This document shows positions 49,601 to 60,804 of a DNA stretch of 64,000 bases, one piece after another (within the stretch, counting starts at the first letter, position 1; every line of letters starts with the position of its first letter). A program made the position numbers and the translations under genes. The notes beneath the pieces are model-generated. The model was not told the origin of the DNA, searched no databases, and saw nothing but the letters and a program-made list of their open reading frames with translations. Origin of the DNA: Cylicocyclus nassatus (Eukaryota > Nematoda > Chromadorea > Rhabditida > Strongylidae); contig CATQJL010000305.1 of assembly GCA_958299035.1 (NCBI GenBank), positions 73,190,792-73,254,791 of the forward strand, written 5' to 3'.

Positions 49601-52354
49601 TTCGCATAGTTTGCAAGAATTCTGTTTGTTGAGTCATGATTGAGTCGAGGAGGTCGGGTCTACTTTCACGAACACTAGTCGTGACAACAGACGTTTTCTT
49701 GGAAGTAAGTACGGTAACCCCTATAAGCAGATATTACGTGGCTGTCAAAAAACTTTTTTTTTTCGAAAAAATTGCCTCACCAGAAGTAGATGTGACCGAC
49801 AAATGTTTATTAGAGATTGATTTCTTTCGTGTTTCCAACTCCTTCGGCTTTTCTCTAGACGTTGAGGAGCCAGAAGCAAACTTCGGATTACTCTTTTTGA
49901 GCTGAAATGCACGAGGTGTATTTTAAAGCTTAACATGATGCTGGGGAGAAAAACCCGAAAATTTCAGAAAAGGGACCTTGTGAAAAAAGCACACCTGAGC
50001 TAATCTTTCTGCCCATGCTTCCGTTATAGGCTTGTGTGTAGGCAACTTCTCCGATCTGTTCGACACACTTGTACTAGAAGGTCTGTAGAATACTAGCAAG
50101 AAGATACCAGCCTTGTTAAACAACGTATGCTAGACAACTAACCTTCTAGCATGATGGCGATCATCTTCATCTTTTTGATGTGACAGTTTCCTTGCTGAAA
50201 ATGTTCGATGAACAATTGTAAATTTTGATGAAAGCTGATAAGAAGTGTTACCATGCGATTGGGCTCCATGGGCTGATGTAATCTCAGAAGGTGAATCCTT
50301 CAAATAAGAGGAAGTAAATGAACGCTAAAGCAAAACGAGGCAAGTTGCATACAAACATACCCTCTTTCTAGAAAGATCACTTCCAGCAGATAACCTGGAA
50401 AGGAAGTTTAGTGAAGGTAGAGAGGAACTACACCCAATGACTAACCTTTTCGAAGATATTCGATTCCGTATCAAGATGCAAGAGTCATCGTCAGAACTTT
50501 CGGTGTATACTGCAATACGAGGTTTTTCTAGAATTAACTTTCATGTATAAAGCAAACCAATGAGACTTACTACTTGCATCTGACGTAGCCGCTTGAGAAG
50601 AAGATGCCTCAGTCCGTTCTCTGACTGAAACTAATCGAATAAATCTCCACACAGGAGAAAAAAGTAAGCAATTCCTTTGTGGAACAATAAACGATTCCTA
50701 CCTTCACCGGGAGATGCACGGACTTCTGCATTCTCCGCCTGAATCAAACACGGTAGAGGACGCTAAAATTGAAAGCGTCTTTTGAGCCTCAGAATAGTGA
50801 AAAAAAAGTATTTGCATATAACATGGAAGCTCACTATTTTGGGAAGGATGGATAAGATAGGTTGTGTGATAGAGCATGTGGGCGCTGGCTCAACAGGAGG
50901 GTTCTGAAAATGTAATTTCAATTTGCGGAATTTTTCGCTCTAATTATCGATAAAAATTGAAGGCTTCAAGGAAAAGATCTCGTAGTTGCACACTTACCGC
51001 CTCCTCCGCAACCTCCTCGGGTACTTCTGTCTTCACCTGCGCCGGCTCTGCATTCGTTTGTTCTTCTGCAGCAGCTACCTCTGCGCCTCCCGGCGGCACT
51101 GGGACTTCCTCAGCGACGGCAGTTCGACGAGACCTTTGCTTCCGTGGACGAGCGGCTGTATATGCAAGTATTCAAGATTCTGAAAGGCTATTGTGAGCTT
51201 ACAGCAACTTACTGGGAGTTTCAGCAATAGAAGAAGGAGATTCAGGCTCTTCTTTGACTACAGTGCGCTTTGCTCTCTTTCTGCTTGAAGTGGATGCACT
51301 ACCGGATTTTGCGGGTGCCTGAGAATTACAAAGTATGCGTGACACATCAGAATTTAATTTAGTGTTGCACGCTTTACCTTCCGCTTGCCCCTGGTTTTTG
51401 TTGCAGAACCAGAAGTGTCACTTGAGGGCTGAGAGACCTACAAGAGGTAGCTTACAATCATCTTTGATGATTTAAAAAAAAACTCATGGTTCTTTCTTTA
51501 CATCCTCAACCTAGTAATTTTGAGATATGTCATTATCGAGCGTGTGGTGAAACAGCTGAAGCTCATTGAACGAAAAATTTCAAATTGGATTATCCGAAAC
51601 TTGTGATGGTGAGCGTTTTGTCCCAGTTTTTTTTGTACGGAACCACTTCTACTGATAAAGATGGCATAGAGCGTCAAATATCCATTAAACACAACAAAGC
51701 ACTTGTTCTGACACGTTCTGGGCCTGTACTCCCTCTAGGACAGAAACGGCGTAAATGAATAATTCTCAGCTTACAACTATCTTGCTCACCGTAGGAGTTT
51801 CAGTGGTTTCTCTGCCATCGATGCTTGGTTGTTGTGGCGTTACATTAGATGCGATAGAAGCAGTTTCATTGTGTTCACTGGCCTTATCAGATATAACGCC
51901 ATTGATGGAGTCAAGCAATCTATCGATGAGATCTTCCCTAATCCCAACACGACTGAGTCCTCTCCGTGTAAGTTCCTGCAAAAGAAGAATACGAAAGATG
52001 AAAAGTCACACAAACAAATCGAAGTCCCCTTCGAATGGTAGAGGAATGCGGGTATTGTTCCAAGCTTATATAGAAACTGCGTACTATTTTGACACATCGA
52101 ACTGTAGGGGATGAAGATATGAATATACTAATGAACATTCAGTATTTTATGGAAAAGCTGATGAAGCAACCCATACTCTCATACCAATTACTATGGAGCA
52201 CGTGTTAAAACTGACAAGAATTAAATATGAAAACCTTCAAACATTAGACTGAACATACCTGTCTTAATCGAGCATCTGACCACAAAAATATCGTGGACGG
52301 CGACAAAATGGAGTCATCAACTCTAGCGCAGCTGCGACGAGGTCTACTTGACAT
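43700..52354 (-). CDS. hnRNP U-like SAP/SPRY/P-loop protein, 1,682 aa, 44 exons
   Basis: Exons 5'-3': 52354-52259, 51975-51790, 51437-51378, 51318-51213, 51155-50998, 50903-50835, 50762-50702, 50630-50571, 50527-50446, 50394-50361, 50297-50252, 50194-50143, 50082-49995, 49901-49781, 49720-49505, 49424-49084, 49017-48974, 48909-48863, 48804-48704, 48653-48486, 48436-48350, 48284-47911, 47664-47585, 47531-47274, 47185-47056, 46860-46791, 46739-46644, 46590-46551, 46520-46474, 46427-46255, 46204-46105, 46021-45911, 45819-45740, 45667-45556, 45509-45392, 45338-45239, 45182-45088, 45010-44907, 44853-44800, 44584-44447, 44394-44293, 44238-44035, 43988-43885, 43835-43700. Phases agree throughout. 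A SAP DNA-binding motif (about residues 22-62) is followed by a long low-complexity region with a formin-like polyproline block (about 510-570) and an acidic block (742-865). SPRY follows (about 893-1164), then a kinase-like P-loop GLPSVGKTTW (about 1198) with RRRRNYILDFTN, exactly the hnRNP U order. The tail is proline-rich, ending PPPGWQPRPK. Vertebrate members have about 800-860 aa. Exon 11 acceptor is ambiguous. Confidence 0.9.
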
Positions 52355-52845
52355 CAAGAAGCTGGCTCGATATGCTTAGCGAATTCCAATGTAGTAAAAC
52401 ACACTCAAGTTCAGAGCAGCACCAAATTACGAAAGTATAGACTTCTTCTTTGAGAAAGGGCGAAGGAAACGGAACGATTTGCCGCAATCGCGACGCAAGC
52501 GCGCGTTCATGACACTAGCATTGGAGCGCGCTATTTCCTGGGAAGAACATGCGGACTCAACGCTGGTGATATTTTTTCCCCTTTCTTCTCCTTTTAGATA
52601 TCACCAGCTGAGTATGAAGAAAGCGTCATTCATATCAGACGTCAACGAACATCGTAATATTACGGGCCGTCCGAATCTCAATCAGGCCAAAATTGGCATG
52701 GCGGGAGTCGTGTAGGTTTTGCGTCGGTCTACTGCTACTCTCTCTGAAATTTATTACAGATGTTTGTTATAAAACTATGTGAGATTTTATGGCAAGTTAA
52801 TATCTTTGATTACATATCAAAAGTTGGCATGGTAATCTACTACTT

Positions 52846-53100
52846 TTAAAGGCAGTGTCCCGGCAAAATCTAGCTCTCCAGTTTTTCATCTTTTCGGAGC
52901 GCTTTCTCGCCATGCTGAAATCCACATCTGGGCTTTGCAGCGCAAATCTCAGACATTCGCAGTTGTCACCCGCAGGTGGACCGCCCACAAAATGGCTGAT
53001 CGCACCAAAACCCTGTGCACCGGCGGGAGACATGAATTTAGTGTTACCCGGATTTTACTGCGATTTTGCCCCAATTCGCGGATTTCGAAATACCGTCAGC
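52846..53100. mobile_element. TTAA-family MITE fragment
   Basis: It opens TTAAAGGCAGTGTCCCGGC, a variant of the TTAAAGGCA(G/C)CGTCC end family, and continues with GC-rich unique sequence. No matching right end was found before the LINE-derived arm begins at 53101, so it is probably truncated. Confidence 0.5.
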
Positions 53101-54551
53101 AATTCTAGTGCGTCGCAGTTTCGCAATTCTATGCGTCGCAAGTTCTCGCAAGTTCAAGCCTCGCTATCGCCTCAGAGCACCTCAGATTCCCGTACCGAAT
53201 CAGTTGCTCAATTATTCATAAACTTTTAGATTTTAATATCCCCGAGGTGCGAGAAATTACAAATGAGATTCTCGCGAGGCTTGGAGAGTTTGGCGAGACT
53301 GCGATGGCAGATTGTCGATCGAGAAGCATTGTTATCGCAGGCCTCCCTGAGCTCAGTGGGGAACGAATGGGCGCACTGAACCAGCTGCTTCAGTGAGTCA
53401 ACAGGATACAGAAAAGAAAGTCCGTGAAGTGTTGGATGTTCTTGATTTGGAGTGTCGGTCTGTTAAGATCTTTCGAATGGGAAGGGGAACGACTGGTATG
53501 CCGCGCTTGATAAAAGTATTAGGCTGTTGCAAAAACAATGTCGGTTTTTGTAGGCCCATTTTCCGAACAACTTTTTTCCTCCAAAATTTCTTTTTTGTTA
53601 TGAATTCCGCATATCATTTGAAATCCTTCAAGTACTTTCTAATAGTTGTGAAAATTGGCGTCTATCTTATCTGTGAGAATTTCATCAGTCTCAAACAGCT
53701 GCACTCAAAATCGAAAATTCGTTGCTTTAACTCCCTTAGCAACAATTCAAGCGCAAATGAACGGATTCTTTTCAAAACGTAGCTACTGTATTGGTTGAGC
53801 ATTGTTTACCTATAGCATGTTTAAGTGGATTTCTCAAAATTATCTGAACCGAGAAGTCGACCTCCGAAATACACACTCGCTGCTGGCATGCTATGGGCCC
53901 AAAGTTTCTCATAATTAGGGCAATCGTCAAAGCTTCGCTCATTTCTGTATGCTTGAGGCAGGACACCTTTCCTACAATTTTCGCAGAAAAGCTTAGCATT
54001 AAGTGTATGAAGAATTTCAAATTTCCATAATTTTGGACTTTCCGGCCTACCACAAATAGGCTCGAAAAAGTGAACAATTTTGAACTTCTATCTTTTCTTT
54101 TCGCAAGACTATTTTGTTGATGTCTTTCCTAAGCAGGCGTATACTACTGGCTTGCGTCTACAAAACAAACTGATTAGCAGTCAAATGAGCAAAACTTGAA
54201 CGGAGTTGTAATCTCTCAAAGACGAGCTTTTTAAAAGAAAAACTTTCGGTTTTTTGCCGCATGGTTTTCTTCCCGCTGATGCAGTAAATGCAGGTGCGCA
54301 TCAGATTAAGAAATGTTTAATGCTTCTCATGGTTTTGATTGCATAAAAAAATATGAAGACTGGACAAAGTTATAGCCTTTCAAAGTAAAACTTTGCAAAA
54401 CGGACATTATTTTTGCAACAACCTAATGGAATTGCCATCAAGGAGTCATTAAGCCTTCGCTTTTTCCCGAGCCCGACTGCTTAAAGGCAGCGTCCAGGCA
54501 AATCTTGACAATCGGGGTTCTGATGTGGAGAGTAATTCTGGGGCCCTAATT
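53101..54551 (+). pseudogene. Left arm of inverted duplication: LINE ORF1 fragment with mariner insertion
   Basis: The plus strand holds non-LTR retrotransposon ORF1 sequence: SRSIVIAGLPE, then VREVLDVLDLECRSVKIFRMG and MPRLIKV, interrupted at 53519 by a mariner-type element and resuming at 54427 with ELPS-like sequence up to the TTAA-family end at 54480. A reading-frame break lies near 53393. The whole arm recurs in opposite orientation at 55782-58918. It breaks off at 54551 inside the TTAA-family element, where it joins a different MITE. Confidence 0.7.
53519..54426. mobile_element. Mariner-type MITE, left copy
   Basis: Ends are TTAGGCTGTTGCAAAAACAA and the complement of TTAGGTTGTTGCAAAAATAA, with TA on the left and a degraded TG on the right. 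It carries the 129-codon frame remnant continuous with LINE ORF1, which is accidental. It is ~908 bp and includes about 300 bp that the right copy lacks. Confidence 0.8.
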
Positions 54552-54703
54552 ATGACATTCATTTTCATTTCTCATTCAAAAATTTCGGGCTGGAAAAGTA
54601 TCACAACCGAAATGAAAGTTGATCGGCATGGAATGATGTTGCAACAGTTGTCTCGTCGCGATTCAGCCGCGACGATCAATTTGCGTGAAGTCTGTCCGGG
54701 GCC
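54552..54703. mobile_element. Truncated Harbinger-like MITE (second copy)
   Basis: It matches 32628-32830 from the internal TTCATTTTCATTT...TTTCGGGCTGG through the right end CCGGGGCC, but lacks the left end. It abuts the broken TTAA-family element at 54551/54552. Confidence 0.75.
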
Positions 54704-54714
54704 TGAGGTCTAAA

Positions 54715-55496
54715 TCGAGAAAGAACTCAAGAAACCTTTGAACTTGTGGAAGAATGTGAAGTGGTGTGTTTCCAGAGCATCTCACAGGAAGACTGAAATC
54801 ACCAGCAATCATGATATTAAGAGTAAAATGAATAGAAGCTAAGAGGAGATCAACAAGCACATCATTCAGATCAGAGGCGGAGCTGGGAGGTCGGTAAACA
54901 CATATGAAACGGGTTTTGGAGAGAGGCCAGGTTGGTATAGATCAACCAACTTTATCTCACAACTGCAGTTATTCTCATTTGCAATGCTCTCACATAATAG
55001 CGTCGATTTGACCAATATGCAAACTCCTCCCCCCCCCCCCCTCCCCTCCCCCCTTCTTACGTATTCTGTCAGACCGAAAAACCATGTAAGGCAGATAGAA
55101 ACCATTTCGGCATCACTTATTTTCGAAGATAACCATGTTTCCGTAATGAAAATAATATCGAGGAGTTCAGCAGTCAAAAAAATGGTGTAACAGTTGTAAT
55201 GTTTGCTAAAGACCTAACATTGAAAAGTATACATCGCAAAGAATCTCCTTGCCTACAATTTAGTTTCCCTGCATTGCAGAAGAAACGCGGTATGAGAGAA
55301 CTGCGGATTGAAAAGAAGCTAAATTGTTGCTAGTCAATGAACTGGCAAGCACCAGCTCACCCTTGCAGACAACAAATCTTTAAAGCTACGATTCTGATTC
55401 AGCTGTTTGGCCTGATCCCGCAGCTCACGCTCCTTTTCTCTTTTCCGGGCCGTAATGCTTCGACGGATGTTGACTCCCTATGACAGGGGGAATCCT
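54715..55496 (-). pseudogene. LINE remnant: ORF1 C-terminus and endonuclease domain
   Basis: Reading on the minus strand, the first part encodes NIRRSITARKREKERELRDQ, the basic end typical of LINE ORF1 proteins. Further on, DIIFITETWLSSK and, in another frame, GGGVCILVK and IAGDFSLP are signature pieces of the apurinic-type endonuclease of non-LTR retrotransposons. Several frameshifts and stops break it. No reverse-transcriptase domain is left in the window. Confidence 0.75.
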
Positions 55497-55859
55497 TGAA
55501 GGTAGCGTCCAGGCAAACCTGGACAATCGGGGTTCTGATGTGGAGAGTAATTTTGGGGCCCTAACTAAGACACTGCCCAAGCGGCAGCTCAAATGGTGAA
55601 CTCACAATTGAGATATTCGCCTCCAAACTGGACCCCGCGATCGTATGCGCATGGATTCATGGCGCGACACATCAGGACCCACGCGTGTCGCTCCATGAAA
55701 CCATGCGAATACGATCGCGGGGTCCAGTCTGGAGGCGAATATCTCAACTGTAAGTTCACCATTTGAGCTGCCGCTTGGGCAGTGTCTTAGTTAGGGCCCC
55801 AAAATTACTCTCCACATCAGAACCCCGATTGTCCAGATTTGCCTGGACGCTGCCTTTAA
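55496..55859. mobile_element. 364-bp palindromic TTAA-type MITE inside LINE ORF1
   Basis: The halves are nearly perfect reverse complements from TTGAAGGTAGCGTCCAGGCA (left) to the TTAAAGGCAGCGTCCAGGCA complement (right). The central region pairs GACCCCGCGATCGTATGCG with its mirror. It splits ORF1 between RTRLLKG and NIRRSIT codons. Confidence 0.8.
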
Positions 55860-56033
55860 GCAGTCGGGTTCGGGAAAAAGCGAAGGCCCAACGATTCCTT
55901 GATGGCAATTCTATTAGGTTGTTGCAAAAATAATGTCCGTTTTGCAAAGTTTTACTTTGAAAGGCTATAACTTTGTCCAGTCTTCATGTTTTTGAATGCA
56001 ATCAAAACCATGAGAAGCATTAAACATTTCTTA

Positions 56034-58023
56034 GGCCCGTATGCACGTACATCCCCGCGGGGAGGGGAGGGGACCTGAGAGGGAAAGCGCCATATCTCCC
56101 TGCTCTAGATCAGGGCCCGGCACGAGGTGGGCAAACGGGGTTTTCCAAAACGAATTCCCCTTTGATCCCAATAAATTTCACGAATACCCCCTTGAGCCCA
56201 AAAATGACGTTTTGTGCTTGTGCGACGAGATTACCGGCGACACTTCGCCTAAAAGCGCTCAAAAGCGCCCAAATTGCTCAAATTCCTCAAATTACTCCTC
56301 AGCTGGATCAAGATAGAAAACAGGAAGAAAAATAAGCAAGAAAATGATTAAGGAATGAGAAAATATCAAAGAAACGCAGTCATAGGAATGAGAGACGCCG
56401 CTCCCGCGCGTATCGATTGACTGGAGCGCGCTTTCCATCTTAAAAAGCTAGGCTGCTGGTGCGATTTTGGGCTCTAACAAGGTCAAGAGGAGGAGTTTCG
56501 GAACCAAAATTTCACCATGTAGTAAACTTTAGGTGTACAACAGATTTATGTAAAACTTTTGAAAAAATTATGTGAACTGAGAGTTTTGCCGACCTCAGGT
56601 GGGAATTAGGTCGGCAAATGCCGACCTAATTTTGAAATTAGTTAAGGAAACTTTTCATTCACATAAGTTTTTCGTAATATTTCATACTTAGTTACTTAGT
56701 CCTACTGCGCATACACACACCGAATCCCGCGCGATTTCGTTACCTCTGCGTTGCAAACGAGCCATTTTTCCATTTCTTTGGTAGCGCAAAATTTTCAGAA
56801 AAAAGTTTGCCACAACCTTCAGTCACATAATTTTTTAATGAAACTCCTCAGTTAAGCCCTGCAAGTCCATGTGCATGTACTTACCAAGTTTCATGCCATA
56901 TCGTTCATCTGCGCGTTCCAAACGAGCCGTTTGAATTCACATCTTCATTTACCAGTTTTGCGAAATTCTCGGAAAAAATGCTAATTACTCGTTCCGTTCA
57001 CATAAGTTTTTGATAAATTTTCATACCATGTTTCCACTAGCCTCTCTCCGTTCGCTTACAAAATTTGGTGCCATATCGTTACACATACATTGAGAACTAG
57101 TCATGCATGCTGTTACAAATAGCATCGCTTGGGCGACGTCGCGCGTGCGGCAATTAGCGACGGCGCGGTTTGACGCGCGCGAACTCCAGTGTTCGCCTGT
57201 TGAGGCACATAACATGTCAAGATAAGTAGCGAGCATGAACGACCAATTTTTTTCCGGGGCTCCGCCCCGGACCCCGCAAAAACGATTTCCCCTTTGCTTT
57301 TTGGCCCCAAAACGATTTCCAGCTTGTCATTTGCCGACCTCGTGCCGGGCCCTGCTCTAGATATCTTTCTTCTTTCTTCTCTATCGTGCTTATGAGGGTT
57401 CTCATACCCTTATACCTGCGCATAATAGATGCCAGGTTACTATACAAGATACAAGATTAAATATTCACTATTTCTTCCGATCCCCTGGGGATCCCCAGGG
57501 GATCATCTCACATTTTCAAAGTCGTTTATCTTCCTGAAAAATGAATGAAAACGCTGCAAAATTGTACTGAAGACATACTGCGATACTGCTGAGCATGTTT
57601 TCGACAGAAGAAATTGAATCTGAAGATTTTGATTTTTTCGATAATCCCTGGCTCGCGAGCAGCGGTTCATCGAAGATTTTGATATTTTGAGATTTCACTC
57701 ATTTCTGCCATAAGTATGTTTAGCAGTGCTGTAGTATATCCACAGTACAATTTTAGAACATTTTTATCGAGTTTTCAGAAAGATAAATAACTTTGAAAAT
57801 GTGAGGTGATCCCCCTGGGGATCCCCAGGGGATCAGACGAAATAGTGAATATCTAATCTTGTATGGCAGTAACCTGGCATCCGTTATGCGCAAGTATCAG
57901 TGTATGAGAACCTTAAAAACCAAAACAGAGAAAGAAGAAGAAAGATACATAGACAAGCGAGATATGACGCTTCCCCTCTCAGATCCCCTCCCCTCCCCGC
58001 GGAGATGTACGTGCATACGGGCC
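56034..58023. mobile_element. Harbinger-like element nested in the mariner MITE
   Basis: Inverted ends GGCCCGTATGCACGTACATC and complement; TTA is duplicated on both flanks (56031-56033, 58024-58026) and the empty site is preserved in the left mariner copy as TTCTTAATCTG. The element is itself a foldback: GATCCCCAGGGGATC palindromes at about 57486 and 57810 and flanking CTCACATTTTCAAAG pair with each other. Confidence 0.8.
56111..57354. mobile_element. hAT-like element nested in the Harbinger-like element
   Basis: Inverted ends CAGGGCCCGGCACGAGGT and complement, with a perfect 8-bp duplication CTCTAGAT at 56103-56110 and 57355-57362. CAGNG ends and 8-bp duplications are the hAT hallmarks. 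The 1,244-bp interior has no transposase; it contains a GCCGACCTAAT inverted repeat near 56590-56630 and a CCGGGGC...GCCCCGG palindrome near 57255. Confidence 0.85.
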
Positions 58024-58500
58024 TTAATCTGATGAGCACCTGCATTCACTGCACCAACGGGAAGAAAACCATGCGGCAAAAAACCGAAAGTTTTTCTTTT
58101 AAAAAGCTCGTCTTTGAGAGATTACAACTCCCTTCAGAAACGAGTGTGTTTCGGAGCGTCGACTTCTCGGTTCAGATAATTTTGAAAAATCCACTTAAAC
58201 ATGCTATAGGTAAACAATGCTCAACCAATACAGTAGCTACGTTTTGAAAAGAATCCGTTCATTTGCGCTTGAATTGTTGCTAAGGGAGTTAAAGCAACGA
58301 ATTTTCGATTTTGAGTGCAGCTGTTTGAGACTGATGAAATTCTCACAGATAAGATAGACGCCAATTTTCACAACTATTAGAAAGTACTTGAAGGATTTCA
58401 AATGATATGCGGAATTCATAACAAAAAAGAAATTTTGGAGGAAAAAAGTTGTTCGGAAAATGGGCCTACAAAAACCGACATTGTTTTTGCAACAGCCTAA

Positions 58501-59080
58501 TACTTTTATCAAGCGCGGCATACCAGTCGTTCCCCTTCCCATTCGAAAGATCTTAACAGACCGACACTCCAAATCAAGAACATCCAACACTTCACGGACT
58601 TTCTTTTCTGTATCCTGTTGACTCACTGAAGCAGCTGGTTCAGTGCGCCCATTCGTTCCCCACTGAGCTCAGGGAGGCCTGCGATAACAATGCTTCTCGA
58701 TCGACAATCTGCCATCGCAGTCTCGCCAAACTCTCCAAGCCTCGCGAGAATCTCATTTGTAATTTCTCGCACCTCGGAGATATTAAGATTTAAAAGTTTA
58801 TGATTAACTGAGCAACTGATTCGGTACGGGAATCTGAGGTGCTCTGAGGCGAAAGCGAGGCTTGAACTTGCGAGAACTTGCGACGCATAGAATTGTGAAA
58901 CTGCGATGCACTAGAATCAATGACGTGTTGTGGCTGAGAAATAGGTTCAGCCGGTTTTTGAGTATTGCGTGACCTTGTAGATTTGGGAGCATAGGTGCGA
59001 TAGGGTCAGCCGGACTCTCCCCAGGTGAAGGGGGTCTCGGCTGTTCCCGACCTTCCAGGGTGAAGGGAGTATGTGAGTCT
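58501..59080 (-). pseudogene. Right arm: LINE ORF1 N-terminal part
   Basis: Minus-strand ORF1 sequence runs from proline-rich codons near 59050 through QASLSPQSTSDSRTESVAQL (frame breaks after about 58800) to SRSIVIAGLPE and the MG...MPRLIKV end at the mariner insertion. It is the mirror of 53101-53518, and this orientation continues into the endonuclease part at 54715-55496, so the original LINE lay on the minus strand. Confidence 0.7.
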
Positions 59081-59631
59081 AGGGGGGGGCTGGAGGAAGA
59101 GAGAAAAGGTAAAAAAGCGTGGTATGAAGAGCTCTAATTTGTACCTTATTTAGGCACAAATTGAAAAAAAAATTTAAAAATTTTCAAAAGAAATTAAAAT
59201 TTTTTAAAAAAATTGATTATGAAGATCTGTGCTCCTGTTTCACTGCATCAACAAAAAACGAAAGCAATAAGGTTTATCCCAGAAGATGTACAAGTTAGGA
59301 ACAACTTCATTTCCTGCACATCATCATCAACAGTATCACTATCGCTAACGTCAGAGACAACAAGTTCGCTGCCTGAAAAATCTTCCTCTTCCTCCAAAAG
59401 GTCATCGGAGTAGAAGTAGAATTGCGTGCAAAAGCGTTCTGAGTCGAAAATGGATTTGAAACTTTCTTCTTCTTCTAAGCGCTTTTGTGATTTTTTTCCT
59501 GGCCCTCTGGTAGCACAAGGAAGTCAGCAGGTAGGTGACCAGTTTCTTCATACCATCTTTTAGGATATTTCAAAAAGTCATACGGTAACAGCCTGTCTGG
59601 ACCACTTATACCAATCCTTTAAATGAAGTTT

Positions 59632-60302
59632 TTAGATAACAATATGTTTAGTAGAAGGTTGACAAATCTTAAGTATTTGCTTAGATGCTCTATCGTTGTA
59701 CGACTTCTGCGTTGTGTTCTGATAACAGAGTAGATAGAAAATTTCTTTCTCCACCTCTGCCGTGCTAGTCGGAATGGAAACTAGCTTTGCTAGTGAGTCC
59801 ATTTGATTTTTGCGGTAAGTAATGGGGAAAGAGCCAGATCGCATATGTTTTCGCGACACGGGAAAGAAATATTGCATACTTTTTTGGGCCTTGTCAAACT
59901 CTGGCTTCACCTCCTCTGGCATACGTCCTGTTAGCTGATTAGAAAGCTGCCCAACTTCTTCTTCAACAGCATCTGCGGAATAGCCGAAAAAAAAGGAGGA
60001 ATTATGCTGCGCGTTGGTTTTTTTTTTTCAATATCATAGTTCATAATGTCACAAGGCGAATAACTTCCAAAAGCATAAAGCATAGAGTTGGGTTCGCACT
60101 CCAGCCGGGATCTAAGTGCAGTAGCTATGCTTTGTACTAACACCTTCCTTTTGTTCATATCCATGTTTGTGAATTCAGCAGCTTTGAATTCTTCAGCAAC
60201 CTGAAGATCAGCAAGGGACTTCCTGGACGTTTCCTCATTGAAGCTAGACAATCTGTTTGGATTCCTTATGCAGGAAATCAAAGAGTTTCGCTCAATTGCC
60301 AA
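59632..60302 (-). pseudogene. Decayed transposase C-terminus, possibly hAT dimerisation region
   Basis: Two minus-strand frames, 60302-59931 and 59922-59632, abut and read as one protein broken by a frameshift. The second contains DSLAKLVSIPTSTAEVEKEI followed by a basic-hydrophobic stretch to RASKQILKI, which fits the SIPxSTAxxER...RL pattern at the C-terminus of hAT transposases. The first is helical and charged (EFKAAEFTNMDMNKRKVLVQ) as in the region before it. No upstream catalytic domain was identified, so the assignment is tentative. Confidence 0.45.
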
Positions 60303-60804
60303 CTCTGTATCAATGTCGACAACATTTTCGTCGGCTTAAGGTTCTCCTTCTGCCTCTCTGTTGAACTGGAACACATGCGAGTCATGCTAACCTTTCCAAA
60401 ACATTGAGGGATACATTAATAACATGTTATTCTTCTGAATGTCTTAGAGTTTTTGATTCATTGAAACCAACCATTCTCTACAAATTAGGTAAGCTGAGTC
60501 TAGAGCGTTTTCACGAAAATGAGCCTTCTTCAGCACTAGGTTTACAGAGTATAGATTCCAGAAATGGGCGGGTTTTTGTGCGAAGGTGTGAAAATTCACC
60601 AATCTCCCATAGTTTTTTGAGTGTGCGCTAATAATGATGGCATAAATGTTAATCAAAAGCGCATTTTTTACCAAAAAAACATAAACATATAACAACGATA
60701 AGGACGCTCAAATAGACGCGTTCGCTCACGTTCCCGCTAGTGCTGATAACGATGTCAATCCACAGCACATTTTTTACTCTAACTTGCTCCACCTCGCTCT
60801 TATT

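Larger units (their letters stand above)
55914..58500. mobile_element. Mariner-type MITE, right copy, carrying nested insertions
   Basis: Ends TTAGGTTGTTGCAAAAATAA and complement of TTAGGCTGTTGCAAAAACAA, flanked by TA at both sides (55912-55913, 58501-58502). Without the nested 1,990-bp insertion and its duplicated TTA it is ~594 bp, because an internal ~300 bp present in the left copy is missing. It lies in LINE ORF1 at the same codon as the left copy. Confidence 0.8.

Noticed and set aside
52309..52380. Short plus-strand frame opposite the hnRNP U-like first exon
   Set aside because: Only 23 codons; the minus strand gives a phase-consistent start for the SAP domain.
53393..53782. 129-codon frame found identically at 58626-58237
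   Set aside because: Only the first third is LINE ORF1; the rest is read-through into a mariner MITE, so it is not a gene.
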